NCBI RefSeq assembly: GCF_900104145.1
Contig: NZ_FNLB01000006.1
Coordinates: forward strand, 3,449,001 to 3,513,000
Source of the DNA: Pseudovibrio sp. Tun.PSC04-5.I4
GTDB lineage: Bacteria; Pseudomonadota; Alphaproteobacteria; Rhizobiales; Stappiaceae
Direction of reading: 5' to 3'
Length of the DNA: 64,000 nt
Below are positions 1-7,865 of this stretch, piece after piece. The position numbers were made by a program, and so were the translations under genes. Below the pieces are notes generated by a model. It saw nothing but the letters and a program-made list of their open reading frames with translations, did not search any database and had not been told where the DNA came from. The number at the start of each line of letters is the position of its first letter. Within the stretch, counting starts at the first letter, position 1.

Positions 1-607
1 CTGACCCGGCCACGCCCCACCCAAACTGTGCAACATACAACCAATCAAAAAAGATATTCAGGAACGCAGACCCCAGAGTGATTGCCGCCATCAGAGATAA
101 CAGGCCTTCGCAGCGAAGTCTGTCGATGTTGATGGAGAGCACAAACCCCACTGGTGACCCAATGATGAGAATAGCCATGTAGAGATAGCCAGTCTCTGCC
201 AACTCTGAAGAGCCATTGGTTAGAAAGAGCGCGAGCTTGAACCCAAGCGTGATGAAAAACAGGATGAGTGCTGCGCAGACAATCAAGGAGAGGAAGATTG
301 AGCTGTCGATGATCCTCTTTGCGGTGCGGTGGTTATTTGCCCCTAACGCTCTGGAATATATGCTGGCGAAGCCGTTGGACACCAAGGTGAACAACGCAAC
401 AAGCACCATGAACAGTGGGAACATGAGTGTGACGCCCGTTAAGGCTTCAGTGCCGACATAGGTTCCTAAAAAATAGGCATCGACGACTGTGTGAAGACCG
501 TTGACCAGCATCACAATTGTGAGCGGTACTGCGGTTTTGACAAACAATAGCGGTATGGAACCAGACAAGAATATATTGTCTGGCTTAGGCGGAGATATTG
601 TAGACAT
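1..607 (-). CDS. MATE-family multidrug/solute exporter (partial, cut by window edge)
   Basis: Reading the minus strand from the ATG at 605-607 gives about 202 residues with no stop before the window edge, so the C-terminal half is missing. The protein is very hydrophobic. It starts with a short hydrophilic tail and then runs through several membrane helices. The order 'VVDAYFLGTYVGTEALTG' about 40 residues in, then 'NGFASIYSRALGANN', is the characteristic MATE exporter layout, in which a first helix is followed by a loop and the Ala/Ser-rich second helix. MATE proteins are inner-membrane antiporters that expel organic cations or drugs using a Na+ or H+ gradient; the substrate cannot be predicted here. 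The gene diverges from the VOC gene at 892. No strong ribosome binding site is visible upstream of the chosen start, so the start is moderately sure. Confidence 0.8.
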   Translation of the reverse strand, partial: MSTISPPKPDNIFLSGSIPLLFVKTAVPLTIVMLVNGLHTVVDAYFLGTYVGTEALTGVTLMFPLFMVLVALFTLVSNGFASIYSRALGANNHRTAKRIIDSSIFLSLIVCAALILFFITLGFKLALFLTNGSSELAETGYLYMAILIIGSPVGFVLSINIDRLRCEGLLSLMAAITLGSAFLNIFFDWLYVAQFGWGVAGS

Positions 608-662
608 CAAAACGACTTTCAGTTTCTGATGCGGGGAAATGCTGGTGCTCGCGTTGCCAACG

Positions 663-683
663 AACCGCAAAATATGTGCGGTT
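663..683. promoter_or_regulatory. Short inverted repeat in divergent promoter region
   Basis: Two perfect 7-base arms (AACCGCA at 663-669 and TGCGGTT at 677-683) are separated by 7 bases. They lie in the 284-base gap between the divergent MATE and VOC genes. The repeat has no T-run, so an operator is more likely than a terminator. Function is not known. Confidence 0.3.
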
Positions 684-891
684 TGATGTTGAAAAATGGA
701 ACTTCACCAAAGCAGAATGCTTGCGAGCGGCGGGTGCCCTGACCAGCCAGAACCATAGATCGCGGTTCCGCTTAGGGCAAGAGGGTCAAGTACATAGAGC
801 AAGAAATGCAAAGTGTGGTTGTTGCGCTTGACGAGGGCCATCCCGAAGATTTACCAGTGATCCAAAGTTTAATGCTGAAGAGGTCCTTCCC

Positions 892-1287
892 ATGGCAAAA
901 GCAATTCACATGATGATCCGGGTTTTGGATGAGGCGCGCTCAGTTGCGTTTTATCGCACTGCATTTGGGCTGGACGTGGCTGAGCGGTTGGATTTCGACA
1001 GCTTCACGCTGGTTTATCTGCGCAATGCGGAAAATGACTTTGAGGTTGAGCTCACCGTTAACAAAGACCGCACTGAGGCGTACACGCTTGGTGACGGGTA
1101 TGGTCACATTGCGTTCTGCGTTGATAACCTTGATGCTGAGCACAAGCGTTTTCAAGCGGAAGGGCTTGCGCCAGAAGATGTCAAAGAATTCATTGTGGAA
1201 GGAAAGCTGTTGGCACGGTTCTTCTTTGTGAGTGACCCTGATGGATACCGCATTGAGATGCTGGCACGGCACGGCAGATACCAATAG
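892..1287 (+). CDS. VOC-superfamily protein, glyoxalase I-like (lactoylglutathione lyase)
   Basis: A 131-residue single-domain protein of the vicinal oxygen chelate fold. Two beta-alpha-beta-beta-beta modules are recognisable. The four metal-ligand positions of glyoxalase I appear to be present: His6 in 'AIHMMIRV', Glu in 'FEVELT', His in 'GYGHIAF' and Glu in 'GYRIEML' near the C-terminus. Glyoxalase I isomerises the glutathione hemithioacetal of methylglyoxal to lactoylglutathione in the cytoplasm. Length and the pattern 'FYRTAFGLDVAERLDF' fit GloA closely, but related VOC dioxygenases and resistance proteins share the fold, so the exact reaction is inferred. An AGAGG ribosome binding site lies about 9 bases before the ATG. 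The 3' end faces the epimerase gene. Confidence 0.8.
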   Translation: MAKAIHMMIRVLDEARSVAFYRTAFGLDVAERLDFDSFTLVYLRNAENDFEVELTVNKDRTEAYTLGDGYGHIAFCVDNLDAEHKRFQAEGLAPEDVKEFIVEGKLLARFFFVSDPDGYRIEMLARHGRYQ

Positions 1288-1305
1288 GCTTGCTGTATCT
1301 GAGGA

Positions 1306-2229
1306 CTAATATTCAATAGTTTTTTCAGCCGTTGTTGAAGGGGAGCTTCTTGCAAGCTCTTCTCTGGAATAGCTGTTGAATGTGTGCGTGAAACCTTCTC
1401 GTAGCTTGTAGTGTGGCTGCCAGTCGAAGTTTTCCTGATAGTTGGTTACATCTAAGGCGCAGTCGTAGTCTGTGTAAGGGAAATATTCTCGCGCTGGTAT
1501 ATTGGGTGCTATCTCATAGCCGAGGAGGATTTCCGGTGTGAGCTCTGCAATATCGCAGAGTGTCTTGACCCACTTTTCAATGGTCAGGATATGCGGATCT
1601 GCCAGATTGATTGCGCCGGTTGGCATGGAATGTAACGCGAGCAGATGCAGAATGAAGCTTGCCAGATCATCCTCATGCAAAAACTGTAGTTTGGTTTGAC
1701 CATCAGCAGGCAGAATAATGGGGCGCTTTGTGAGGGCGCGTGCCCAAACGAATTGCTCGCGATCAATGTCATTGTTCGGGCCATAAAGGTAGGGCGGGCG
1801 AATGGCGACTGCTTGTGTAATATCCTGATTGAGCAGGAAATGGTCAGCCGCAGATTTCTCTCTGCCGTATTCACCCCAAACAGCTGCGCCGCCAATGCAA
1901 TCTTTCTCGCTTGGTAGATGATCTCTGGTTTCTTTGTAAACTGCTGCGCTGGACAGGTGGATCCACTTTTTGGCGTGATGCCCGAAAACGGAGAAGGCGA
2001 TTTCTGCCTGTCGTTTGGTATAGGCGCTGGTGTCAATCACAGCTTCGAACTTCTGCGCAACCCGCTGCATGGCCTTCAGGTCGTTGCGATCCGCAGTTAG
2101 TTGGGCTGTACCGGGGATAGGTCGTGAGCCTCTGTTGAGCAGGGTTACAGTGTAGCCCCTCGAAAGCAACATGGGTACAAGCGCTGCGCCAACGAAACCA
2201 GACCCACCAATGACCAATAAACTATGCAT
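1306..2229 (-). CDS. NAD(P)-dependent epimerase/dehydratase (extended SDR)
   Basis: 307 residues beginning with a Rossmann nucleotide-binding motif, 'LLVIGGSGFVGAALVPML', at residues 4-21. The catalytic YxxxK of extended short-chain dehydrogenases is visible as 'EYGREK' in the middle of the protein, and 'PPYLYGPNND' follows, as in nucleotide-sugar epimerases. Substrates of this family are usually sugar nucleotides or related NAD-dependent carbonyl substrates; nothing nearby identifies this one. It is a lone gene, divergent from leuB (gap about 190 bases) and convergent with the VOC gene (gap 18 bases). The length is ordinary for the family and no damage is seen. Confidence 0.75.
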   Translation of the reverse strand: MHSLLVIGGSGFVGAALVPMLLSRGYTVTLLNRGSRPIPGTAQLTADRNDLKAMQRVAQKFEAVIDTSAYTKRQAEIAFSVFGHHAKKWIHLSSAAVYKETRDHLPSEKDCIGGAAVWGEYGREKSAADHFLLNQDITQAVAIRPPYLYGPNNDIDREQFVWARALTKRPIILPADGQTKLQFLHEDDLASFILHLLALHSMPTGAINLADPHILTIEKWVKTLCDIAELTPEILLGYEIAPNIPAREYFPYTDYDCALDVTNYQENFDWQPHYKLREGFTHTFNSYSREELARSSPSTTAEKTIEY

Positions 2230-2418
2230 ATTTTACAGTGCCTTAGTTTTATATCTTTACCAGAATGGTTTTATAACACGAAGTCTTTGAGAAAACGTAT
2301 CCAGCTGGGAATAGTTGAGAACCCATCCATTTTCGTTGAATTATTGAGCCTTGCAATGAGCGAGGTGAAACGGCACAAATGGGCAACTTCAATTTGCAGT
2401 AAACGGGGATATTGACCC

Positions 2419-3540
2419 ATGGCTACCAACACACTTCTTCTTCTTCCTGGTGACGGAATTGGTCCGGAAATCATGGTCGAGGTGAAAAAGGTTATCGCTT
2501 GGCTCAACGGACAGGGCGAAGATACTTACGAGTATGACGAAGGCCTTGTTGGTGGGAGCGCATACGACGCACATGGCGTTGCTATCTCTGAAGAAGATAT
2601 GGTGAAAGCAGAGGCTGCTGACGCTGTTATTTTTGGTGCTGTTGGCGGCCCTAAATGGGATAGCGTGCCTTATGAGCACCGCCCTGAAGCTGGCTTGCTG
2701 CGCCTGCGTAAAGATCTTGGCTTGTTTGCGAACCTGCGCCCTGCGATTTGTTACCCTGCGCTGGCGGACGCCTCTTCTTTGAAGAAGGATATCATCGAAG
2801 GTCTGGACATCCTGATCGTTCGCGAGTTGACCGGCGGTGTTTACTTCGGTGAACCAAAAGAGATCATTGATCTTGGCAATGGCCAGAAGCGCGGTATCGA
2901 TACGCAGGTTTATGACACCTACGAGATTGACCGCATTGCAGGCGTTGCTTTCGATCTGGCGCGGACCCGTGGCAACAAAGTTTGTTCCATGGAAAAACGC
3001 AATGTGATGAAGTCCGGCGTGCTCTGGAACGATGTTGTAACTGCAACGCACAAGGCCAACTACTCTGACGTGACACTGGAACATATGCTGGCGGATGCTG
3101 GTGGTATGCAGCTGGTGCGTTGGCCGAAACAGTTCGACGTGATCGTCACGGATAACCTGTTTGGCGATATGCTCTCTGACATTGCAGCGATGCTGACCGG
3201 TTCTCTTGGCATGTTGCCATCTGCATCCTTGGGTGCTCCAGATGCTGCGACTGGCAAGCGCAAAGCAATGTATGAGCCTGTGCATGGCTCTGCACCAGAT
3301 ATCTCCGGGACTGGCGCTGCGAACCCGATTGCGATGATTGCAAGCTTTGCTATGGCACTGCGCTACTCGTTCCAGAAGATCGCTGAGGCAGATATGCTGG
3401 AAAAAGCGATCTCCAACGCTTTGGATAAGGGCCTGCGCACCAAAGACATCGCAAACGCTGATGAGGCGACTGTTTCTACCAGCGAGATGGGTGATGCGAT
3501 TATTGCTGAGCTGAACGCTCTTGTTGGCGTTTCTGCATAA
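2419..3540 (+). CDS. leuB: 3-isopropylmalate dehydrogenase
   Basis: 373 residues, full length for LeuB. The enzyme oxidises and decarboxylates 3-isopropylmalate with NAD+ in leucine biosynthesis in the cytoplasm. Visible signatures are 'LLPGDGIGPEIM' at residues 7-18, the substrate-binding arginine segment 'LLRLRKDLGLFANLRP', 'VRELTGGVYFGEP', and the metal-binding 'VTDNLFGDMLSDIAAML' with its conserved aspartates, followed by 'EPVHGSAPDISG' for the cofactor. The gene stands alone, with no leuCD or leuA in the window. The start follows a weak purine-rich region. A strong terminator sits 30 bases after the stop codon. Confidence 0.97.
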   Translation: MATNTLLLLPGDGIGPEIMVEVKKVIAWLNGQGEDTYEYDEGLVGGSAYDAHGVAISEEDMVKAEAADAVIFGAVGGPKWDSVPYEHRPEAGLLRLRKDLGLFANLRPAICYPALADASSLKKDIIEGLDILIVRELTGGVYFGEPKEIIDLGNGQKRGIDTQVYDTYEIDRIAGVAFDLARTRGNKVCSMEKRNVMKSGVLWNDVVTATHKANYSDVTLEHMLADAGGMQLVRWPKQFDVIVTDNLFGDMLSDIAAMLTGSLGMLPSASLGAPDAATGKRKAMYEPVHGSAPDISGTGAANPIAMIASFAMALRYSFQKIAEADMLEKAISNALDKGLRTKDIANADEATVSTSEMGDAIIAELNALVGVSA

Positions 3541-3570
3541 GTTAAGCAATCAGACGAATAGATTTTGAAA

Positions 3571-3603
3571 CAGGGCCTCCATCAGATTGGAGGCCCTGTT
3601 TTC
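3571..3603 (+). terminator. Rho-independent terminator of leuB
   Basis: A perfect 10-base-pair stem (CAGGGCCTCC with GGAGGCCCTG) around an 8-base loop, followed by a TTTT run. It lies 30 bases downstream of the leuB stop. Confidence 0.9.
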
Positions 3604-3610
3604 GCATGGC

Positions 3611-4735
3611 TTATTGAGCTGGTTTAATCAATGGCACAGATGGGACTGGTCCTGGTAGGTCGACCAGTTTCATTTCTGTTCCTGACACGTCGAAATCATC
3701 AAAACTGATTTTAAAGAGTGTCTGGTTCTCGTAGGTCTTGATGTAATACAGCTTCTCTTCCAGATCCGCGATGACGCTCCACTGGGTGTAGTCGCTGATC
3801 TCTTCTTTTTGCTGAATTGGAGAGATAGCTGGGCGAACGAACCCTTTGGGAATGTCGAAGTTGTTCAGCACATGCTCTGTGGTGAGGAGGCGACTCTTGT
3901 TCAGCTCCGCGGCATCAATGGTGGAGATAAAGCCAATAGCGCGGATAAAGCGTGAGGGTGGGGTTGGATCTCCCGGAATGCCCAGCAGGCCTGAGCCCTG
4001 ACCAAACGGGGATACTTCCTGACCTAAGATGTCGGTTGTGCCGATGTTGTAGGGCGAAAGATTGATGTAGTTGCGGATATTTTGAACATGCCACTCAAAA
4101 CTGGGTGAGTTTGTGAGCACGGTGTACGGATTATCGTAGACCTTTAATTCCCCATCAACCGGCTCTATGACAATGGAAAAGCCTGCTGCATCATGCAGAG
4201 TATAGTGTACTGGTGGAACGACCTTTAGTGTTTCGTTGTAAACGCCGACCAGAGATATTTTATCTAGATTGGCTTTGACCTCTTCGACCGTTTTGAAGTT
4301 GGAGAGGGCCCAGGCGAGAAAGTCGATCTGGTTGAGCTCTTGCGCGCGGTCGCTCGCGCTTTTTGCCGGGTCTTTGTAACTTGCAAAGCCGGGAAAGTAG
4401 AGGATGCCACCGGTCAGGCCATATTCGTTCATGCCATCCGCTATGGTTGTGCCGCTAAAGACCCTTGCGCCAATCACAGCGATTGAGCCTTTCCAGCTGT
4501 AGCCCGGTTTGCCGTCGATCTCGGACTGGTACTTGTAATCACGCGGGATCAATCCAATCTTTGTTGGAATAAGCTGGCCAAATTCCATGGTCCGGCCATA
4601 CATGTGCTTTTCATCTGTGGTGGTCAGGACAAAGCTGGTGCAGGCATTTGCGACGATTGGTTGCACGAGAAGTGCAGTTGTTGCGATGGTGAGCTTAAGC
4701 AGCGCAAAGGATTTGTTGGCAAAGCGTCTGATCAT
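3611..4735 (-). CDS. Secreted linear-amide C-N hydrolase (choloylglycine hydrolase / penicillin V acylase family)
   Basis: 374 residues if started at the ATG at 4733-4735, which has AGGAGG just upstream. The longer upstream reading gives an arginine-rich tail with no plausible signal. From this start the protein has a classical signal peptide, with a positive N-terminus, a hydrophobic stretch at residues 11-29, and 'ANA' before Cys32. Cleavage there would expose Cys32 as the N-terminal nucleophile required by Ntn hydrolases ('CTSFVLTT'). Other family landmarks are 'MYGRTMEFG', 'GMNEYGLTGGILYFPG' and 'YTVLTNSPSFEWH'. The family hydrolyses conjugated bile salts, penicillin V or acyl-homoserine lactones. 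Export to the periplasm fits a penicillin V or AHL acylase role, but the substrate is inference. The gene is single. Confidence 0.88.
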   Translation of the reverse strand: MIRRFANKSFALLKLTIATTALLVQPIVANACTSFVLTTTDEKHMYGRTMEFGQLIPTKIGLIPRDYKYQSEIDGKPGYSWKGSIAVIGARVFSGTTIADGMNEYGLTGGILYFPGFASYKDPAKSASDRAQELNQIDFLAWALSNFKTVEEVKANLDKISLVGVYNETLKVVPPVHYTLHDAAGFSIVIEPVDGELKVYDNPYTVLTNSPSFEWHVQNIRNYINLSPYNIGTTDILGQEVSPFGQGSGLLGIPGDPTPPSRFIRAIGFISTIDAAELNKSRLLTTEHVLNNFDIPKGFVRPAISPIQQKEEISDYTQWSVIADLEEKLYYIKTYENQTLFKISFDDFDVSGTEMKLVDLPGPVPSVPLIKPAQ

Positions 4736-5005
4736 GGGGCCTCCTGAGCCTTGGGTCTGAGCATATTTTCTTCTGGGAACTGGTATGCACTTTCTGGAAT
4801 GGGCAATCCTCTTGCGCTTGATGCTACGACAAGGGTGCGAAGGCATCGGTTAGATGCGCATGCGGATTTAACTTTGGTTTTTTTGAGTTTTGCGAGACAG
4901 TGTTAATCACGGAGTTTGGCAAAGCTCATGGTTGCGCTGTTTCTTCTGGTGCGGCATAAGCCTTGGCCAAGACACTCACTGCATAGAATTGCTGAAAGAC
5001 AGAGC

Positions 5006-5422
5006 ATGGACGAACGTTTGAATCCCTTCCTTGGCACATGGATCCTTGATCCAGACCTCTCTCAATACGAGCAGGGTGGTGTGCCGCTGGGTGGCAGCAT
5101 GAAAATTCTTGAGAAGAATGGTGAAATCGGTTTCTTCATGAAAACCGTTGAAGATGACGGAGAGACTGTGGAAGCAAACTTTGCGGGTATCCCGGATGGT
5201 GAAGACCGCACAATGCCGCAGAATCCGTTTGCCGATACTCTCAGTTTGAGCCTTGAAATGGGGCATATTCTGACATCAGAAGCTAAGCGCGGCGGGTTGA
5301 CCGTTATGGTTGCCAAGCGTGAGCTGAATGATGACAGCACCCAGTTGACAATTTACCAGACGGTGCATTTGCTGGATGCGGGATCGTTTACCAACGAAGC
5401 GGTTTATGTGCGCGCCCACTAA
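5006..5422 (+). CDS. Hypothetical protein, lipocalin/FABP-like
   Basis: 138 residues from the ATG at 5006, preceded by GAAAGACAGAG. An in-frame TTG at 4916 would add 30 poorly supported residues. The start 'NPFLGTWILDPDLSQY' resembles small lipocalin-like proteins, whose first strand carries a G-x-W motif, and the rest alternates polar and hydrophobic residues as in a beta barrel. No signal peptide is present from this start. I do not recognise a named family, and ligand binding is speculation. It is followed 74 bases later by another small gene on the same strand. Confidence 0.6.
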   Translation: MDERLNPFLGTWILDPDLSQYEQGGVPLGGSMKILEKNGEIGFFMKTVEDDGETVEANFAGIPDGEDRTMPQNPFADTLSLSLEMGHILTSEAKRGGLTVMVAKRELNDDSTQLTIYQTVHLLDAGSFTNEAVYVRAH

Positions 5423-5496
5423 GCGCCTTAAGAGGACTCTAGGCCTGCCGGTTTAGTCTGCTGCATAAGCAACCAGATCAGACAGGGAGAGTGGCT

Positions 5497-6006
5497 ATGA
5501 GAAATTTGAAAAAAGCGGTCGGGTTATGCCTTTGTATTGGAGGCGGCCTGACCGTTTTTGCATCCGCCGCCGGATCGCAAGCTTTAGTGTTTCAAGGCAT
5601 TCCATACATGGATGACCGCAGCACTCCGCAAAGTCTGATGGAGAGCTATTACAACGCGATCAACCGCAAGGCCTATGTTCAGGCATTCACCTATCTGAGG
5701 TCTCCCAAGCAGAGTTTTGAGGATTTTCAGAAAGGCTATGCGACAACAACATCCGTTGAGTTGAGGTATGGCATCACGCAGCCGGACCCTGGCGCGGGTC
5801 AGATTTACTGGGCGTTGCCGGTCGCGATCCGCTCTCACACCAGTGATGGGAAATTTCAGGTCTTTGCAGGGTGCTACACCCTTCACCTGACCAATCCCGG
5901 CATACCAACGGACCCGCCTTATGAACCGATGGGCATTGATAGTGGCGAGCTCACACCTTCTAATGAACCGTTTGAGAAAGCTGTGCCGTTGAGCTGTGAA
6001 CGCTAG
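5497..6006 (+). CDS. Exported protein of unknown function
   Basis: 169 residues. The ATG at 5497 is preferred over an in-frame GTG at 5491 because GGGAGA lies about 6 bases before it. An N-terminal signal peptide is clear: 'MRNLKKAVGLCLCIGGG' and then a hydrophobic stretch to an Ala-rich cleavage region near residue 27. The mature part contains 'STPQSLMESYYNAINRKAYVQAFTYL', which resembles the helix of NTF2-like or DUF4878-like secreted domains. The later 'VFAGCYTLHLTNPG' and a terminal Cys may form a disulfide. The function is unknown. The 3' end faces a GNAT gene 8 bases away. Confidence 0.75.
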   Translation: MRNLKKAVGLCLCIGGGLTVFASAAGSQALVFQGIPYMDDRSTPQSLMESYYNAINRKAYVQAFTYLRSPKQSFEDFQKGYATTTSVELRYGITQPDPGAGQIYWALPVAIRSHTSDGKFQVFAGCYTLHLTNPGIPTDPPYEPMGIDSGELTPSNEPFEKAVPLSCER

Positions 6007-6014
6007 GGTTCAGA

Positions 6015-6524
6015 CTAAATCGCAGAAAATGCTTCTGAATAGGCAACAGTGCCTGAGGGCGTAGCACCATCAATTGGTTTTGCCATGAAATACTGCGCGG
6101 GTACGCCCGGCAGGATTAGCCTATCAACAGGTTGGAAGCCGAACTGACCGTAATAGCCCGGCTCTCCCAATAGAACGATGCCTTTTGCGCCGAGCCTTTG
6201 GAGCTGTGCCATGCCTTCGGTGATGAGTTGCTTGCCAATGCCCTTGCTTTGATGATCAGGGCTGACTGCAACTGGGCCAAGACCAAACCAACCAAGGCTG
6301 TTTCCATCGTTTGTGACGGGCGAAAAGGCAATGTGTCCCAAAAGCATTTCAGCCTCTTCAGCAACCAATGACAGAGTAAGCTCACCATTGGCCCGCAGCA
6401 GGTCAACAATCAGATGCTCTGTTGGCTTTGCGCCACTCTCATGATGGGGATGATTTTCAAACGCGGCATAGATAAGTGCGCGAATGAAAGCTTCATCCTG
6501 AGTTTGTTCAGCACGAATGATCAT
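6015..6524 (-). CDS. GNAT-family N-acetyltransferase
   Basis: 169 residues. The acetyl-CoA pyrophosphate-binding motif of the GNAT fold is seen as 'LGPVAVSPDHQSKGIGKQLITEGMAQL', with the Q/R-x-x-G-x-G/A core QSKGIG. 'GYYGQFGFQP' near the end is the typical fourth motif. The form 'VLLGEPGYYGQFGF' is common in the YhbS-like subgroup of predicted N-acetyltransferases. The substrate is unknown. It lies between two unrelated genes, 30 bases upstream of a membrane protein gene on the same strand, so co-transcription is possible. Confidence 0.85.
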   Translation of the reverse strand: MIIRAEQTQDEAFIRALIYAAFENHPHHESGAKPTEHLIVDLLRANGELTLSLVAEEAEMLLGHIAFSPVTNDGNSLGWFGLGPVAVSPDHQSKGIGKQLITEGMAQLQRLGAKGIVLLGEPGYYGQFGFQPVDRLILPGVPAQYFMAKPIDGATPSGTVAYSEAFSAI

Positions 6525-6554
6525 TGTAACCTCGGTAGTCTTGGTGTTTGGCGG

Positions 6555-7055
6555 TTATAAGTAGCCGAACAGCCGTCCGCAGATGAGCACGCCGAGCCAG
6601 CTGAACAGTGAGATGAAGCCCGTTGTTTTGAAGCGTGGGATTGTGCCTCTAGAATCTACTTGGGCCAGATAACGCCATGGTTTGTTAAAACGCAGCATCA
6701 ACGCGTTGAGCAGGGCCAGCGTGAAGAAACCAGACTTTGCCCAGAATATGGGTGAGTTGATGTAGACCTGAGCTTTGGCGGAAAGCAGAAAAACGCCTGT
6801 TGTGATGGCGATCAGGCTCCCTAGAAGCGCCATTTTTGTAAGCGGGCGGGCTAGATCATGCAGTGGAATTGAGCGCCACATACCCATCATGCGCAGGTCC
6901 AGCGGAACAATGGAGCCGAACAATAGCGCAAGGCCAACGATGTGGCCTGTGTTGATTGCCGGATAAACCCACCATGCGTATTTGAAAACCTCAGGAAGCT
7001 GGGAGCGTTCAAGATCAGCAGCAAGTGCTTGCAATTGGTAAAGTAGATCCATCAT
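6555..7055 (-). CDS. Integral membrane protein, DUF6644-like
   Basis: 166 residues from the first of two adjacent ATGs at 7053-7055, after AACGGAATA. A longer in-frame reading to 7289 lacks a plausible start. The protein has about four membrane segments, with 'YPAINTGHIVGLALLFGSIVPLDLRMMG' as the clearest motif. This pattern, an aromatic N-terminal helix followed by H-x-x-G-L and P-L-D-L-R, resembles the DUF6644 family of four-helix membrane proteins found near copper and redox genes. I offer that from memory and with caution. No partner gene suggests a function. It may share a transcript with the GNAT gene downstream. Confidence 0.65.
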   Translation of the reverse strand: MMDLLYQLQALAADLERSQLPEVFKYAWWVYPAINTGHIVGLALLFGSIVPLDLRMMGMWRSIPLHDLARPLTKMALLGSLIAITTGVFLLSAKAQVYINSPIFWAKSGFFTLALLNALMLRFNKPWRYLAQVDSRGTIPRFKTTGFISLFSWLGVLICGRLFGYL

Positions 7056-7170
7056 TATTCCGTTGTGATTTTGATCGCTCCATTCAACCTGATTGTAGAT
7101 TGAGAGCGACGCAAGGATTGATTGGCGTACTTTATTGTGTGCCCACGGTTTTATCAGGGAGAGACTGCTT

Positions 7171-7410
7171 ATGGCTGACTTTGTGCATTTGGAATGGGGT
7201 GGAAATGCATGCCGTGAGGGGTATACCGCGACTGTTATTGTGGATTGCTTTTCTACTGCAACTCTGTGGCCTGTCAGGCCGGTGCGCAAGTGGTGCCTGT
7301 TGCTGACCGGGAGGTGGGCTTCTCAATTGGATTCGGGCAGCTGTGTCCCTGAGCTGATGTGTTTATCGATTGGCGGACAGCAGGTGATGGCTTTTCAGGA
7401 TGTTAAGTGA
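7171..7410 (+). CDS. Doubtful small ORF (79 aa)
   Basis: An ORF with a good ribosome binding site (GGGAGAG, 7 bases before ATG). Its protein is Trp- and Cys-rich and resembles nothing I know. An overlapping frame from the ATG at 7207 encodes a signal-peptide-like stretch that would need a frameshift to continue into a Val-rich sequence ending near 7354. The region may be a decayed small secreted-protein gene or may be non-coding. Confidence 0.2.
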   Translation: MADFVHLEWGGNACREGYTATVIVDCFSTATLWPVRPVRKWCLLLTGRWASQLDSGSCVPELMCLSIGGQQVMAFQDVK

Positions 7411-7518
7411 GGCCTTGCGCTGGTTCTCATTGTTGAGCTTACATCAGGTTTATTGGCCTGAATGAAAGTTCTTCCTTGGGAAGTCCCGAAAATCCTCGGT
7501 TTTGTTGATACATTGGCG

Positions 7519-7538
7519 CCACGGTTAGCCAACCGTGG
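7519..7538. promoter_or_regulatory. Inverted repeat upstream of asd leader
   Basis: Perfect 8-base arms (CCACGGTT and AACCGTGG) around AGCC, lying 22 bases before a TTGACA box. No T-run follows. The position fits an operator just upstream of the asd promoter, although this is inference. Confidence 0.35.
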
Positions 7539-7560
7539 AGGGTCGTGCCGCCAAAGGGAG

Positions 7561-7589
7561 TTGACAAATGATGCGTGTGAAGGCATGAA
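7561..7589 (+). promoter_or_regulatory. Putative sigma-70 promoter for the asd leader transcript
   Basis: A perfect -35 hexamer TTGACA at 7561-7566, a 17-base spacer, and a weak -10-like CATGAA at 7584-7589. The predicted start near 7596 would give a leader of about 270 bases before asd, long enough to hold the short ORF at 7625. Confidence 0.4.
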
Positions 7590-7624
7590 ACTGGCGATCT
7601 ATTATTGGGAAAGAGTTACGCGGA

Positions 7625-7759
7625 ATGTTTCTTCGTAAGACCGACATGACAAAAACTATGCGCATTGCAGCTAAAGCTGCGGGCATGATGTCGGCTGCCA
7701 CATTGACCGCGACGACTACCAAGACAACCATCACTAAAACGACAAAGACCACCGTCTAA
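7625..7759 (+). CDS. Threonine-rich leader peptide candidate upstream of asd (44 aa)
   Basis: A 44-residue ORF whose last 20 residues contain 12 threonines, with Lys, Ile, Val and Leu among the rest. It begins at the ATG at 7625, just after a likely promoter, and ends about 106 bases before the asd start. Asd makes aspartate semialdehyde, the branch point to threonine, isoleucine, lysine and methionine. A run of threonine codons here therefore resembles ThrL-type attenuator peptides of gammaproteobacteria. A strong hairpin (7767-7795) follows the stop directly. No T-run follows that hairpin, so if this is attenuation it may act on translation or need Rho. The ribosome binding site is weak (GGAAAGAG, somewhat distant). 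A second ATG is at 7646. Confidence 0.45.
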   Translation: MFLRKTDMTKTMRIAAKAAGMMSAATLTATTTKTTITKTTKTTV

Positions 7760-7766
7760 GGTGCTT

Positions 7767-7795
7767 CTCTTTCCCGCGTTCTCCCCGGGAGGGAG
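7767..7795 (+). promoter_or_regulatory. Hairpin in asd leader
   Basis: CTCTTTCCCG (7767-7776) pairs fully with CGGGAGGGAG (7786-7795), including two G-U pairs, around a 9-base loop. A second possible stem lies further on (CCTCCG with CGGGGG, near 7827-7846), ending close to the asd ribosome binding site. It has no terminal T-run. Confidence 0.45.
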
Positions 7796-7865
7796 GGTGC
7801 CAGAGGGCTCACCGGGCGCAGTCAGCCTCCGGAAGCCAGCGGGGGAGACGAAGAGGATAAGACCA

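Noticed and set aside
7525..7752. 75-codon minus-strand frame opposite the Thr-rich leader
   Set aside because: Its valine-rich protein is only the mirror image of the Thr codons on the other strand.
7796..7860. Possible riboswitch (cobalamin, TPP or SAM type) before asd
   Set aside because: I checked for the conserved core sequences of these classes and did not find them; the G+C-rich stems do not match a class I know.
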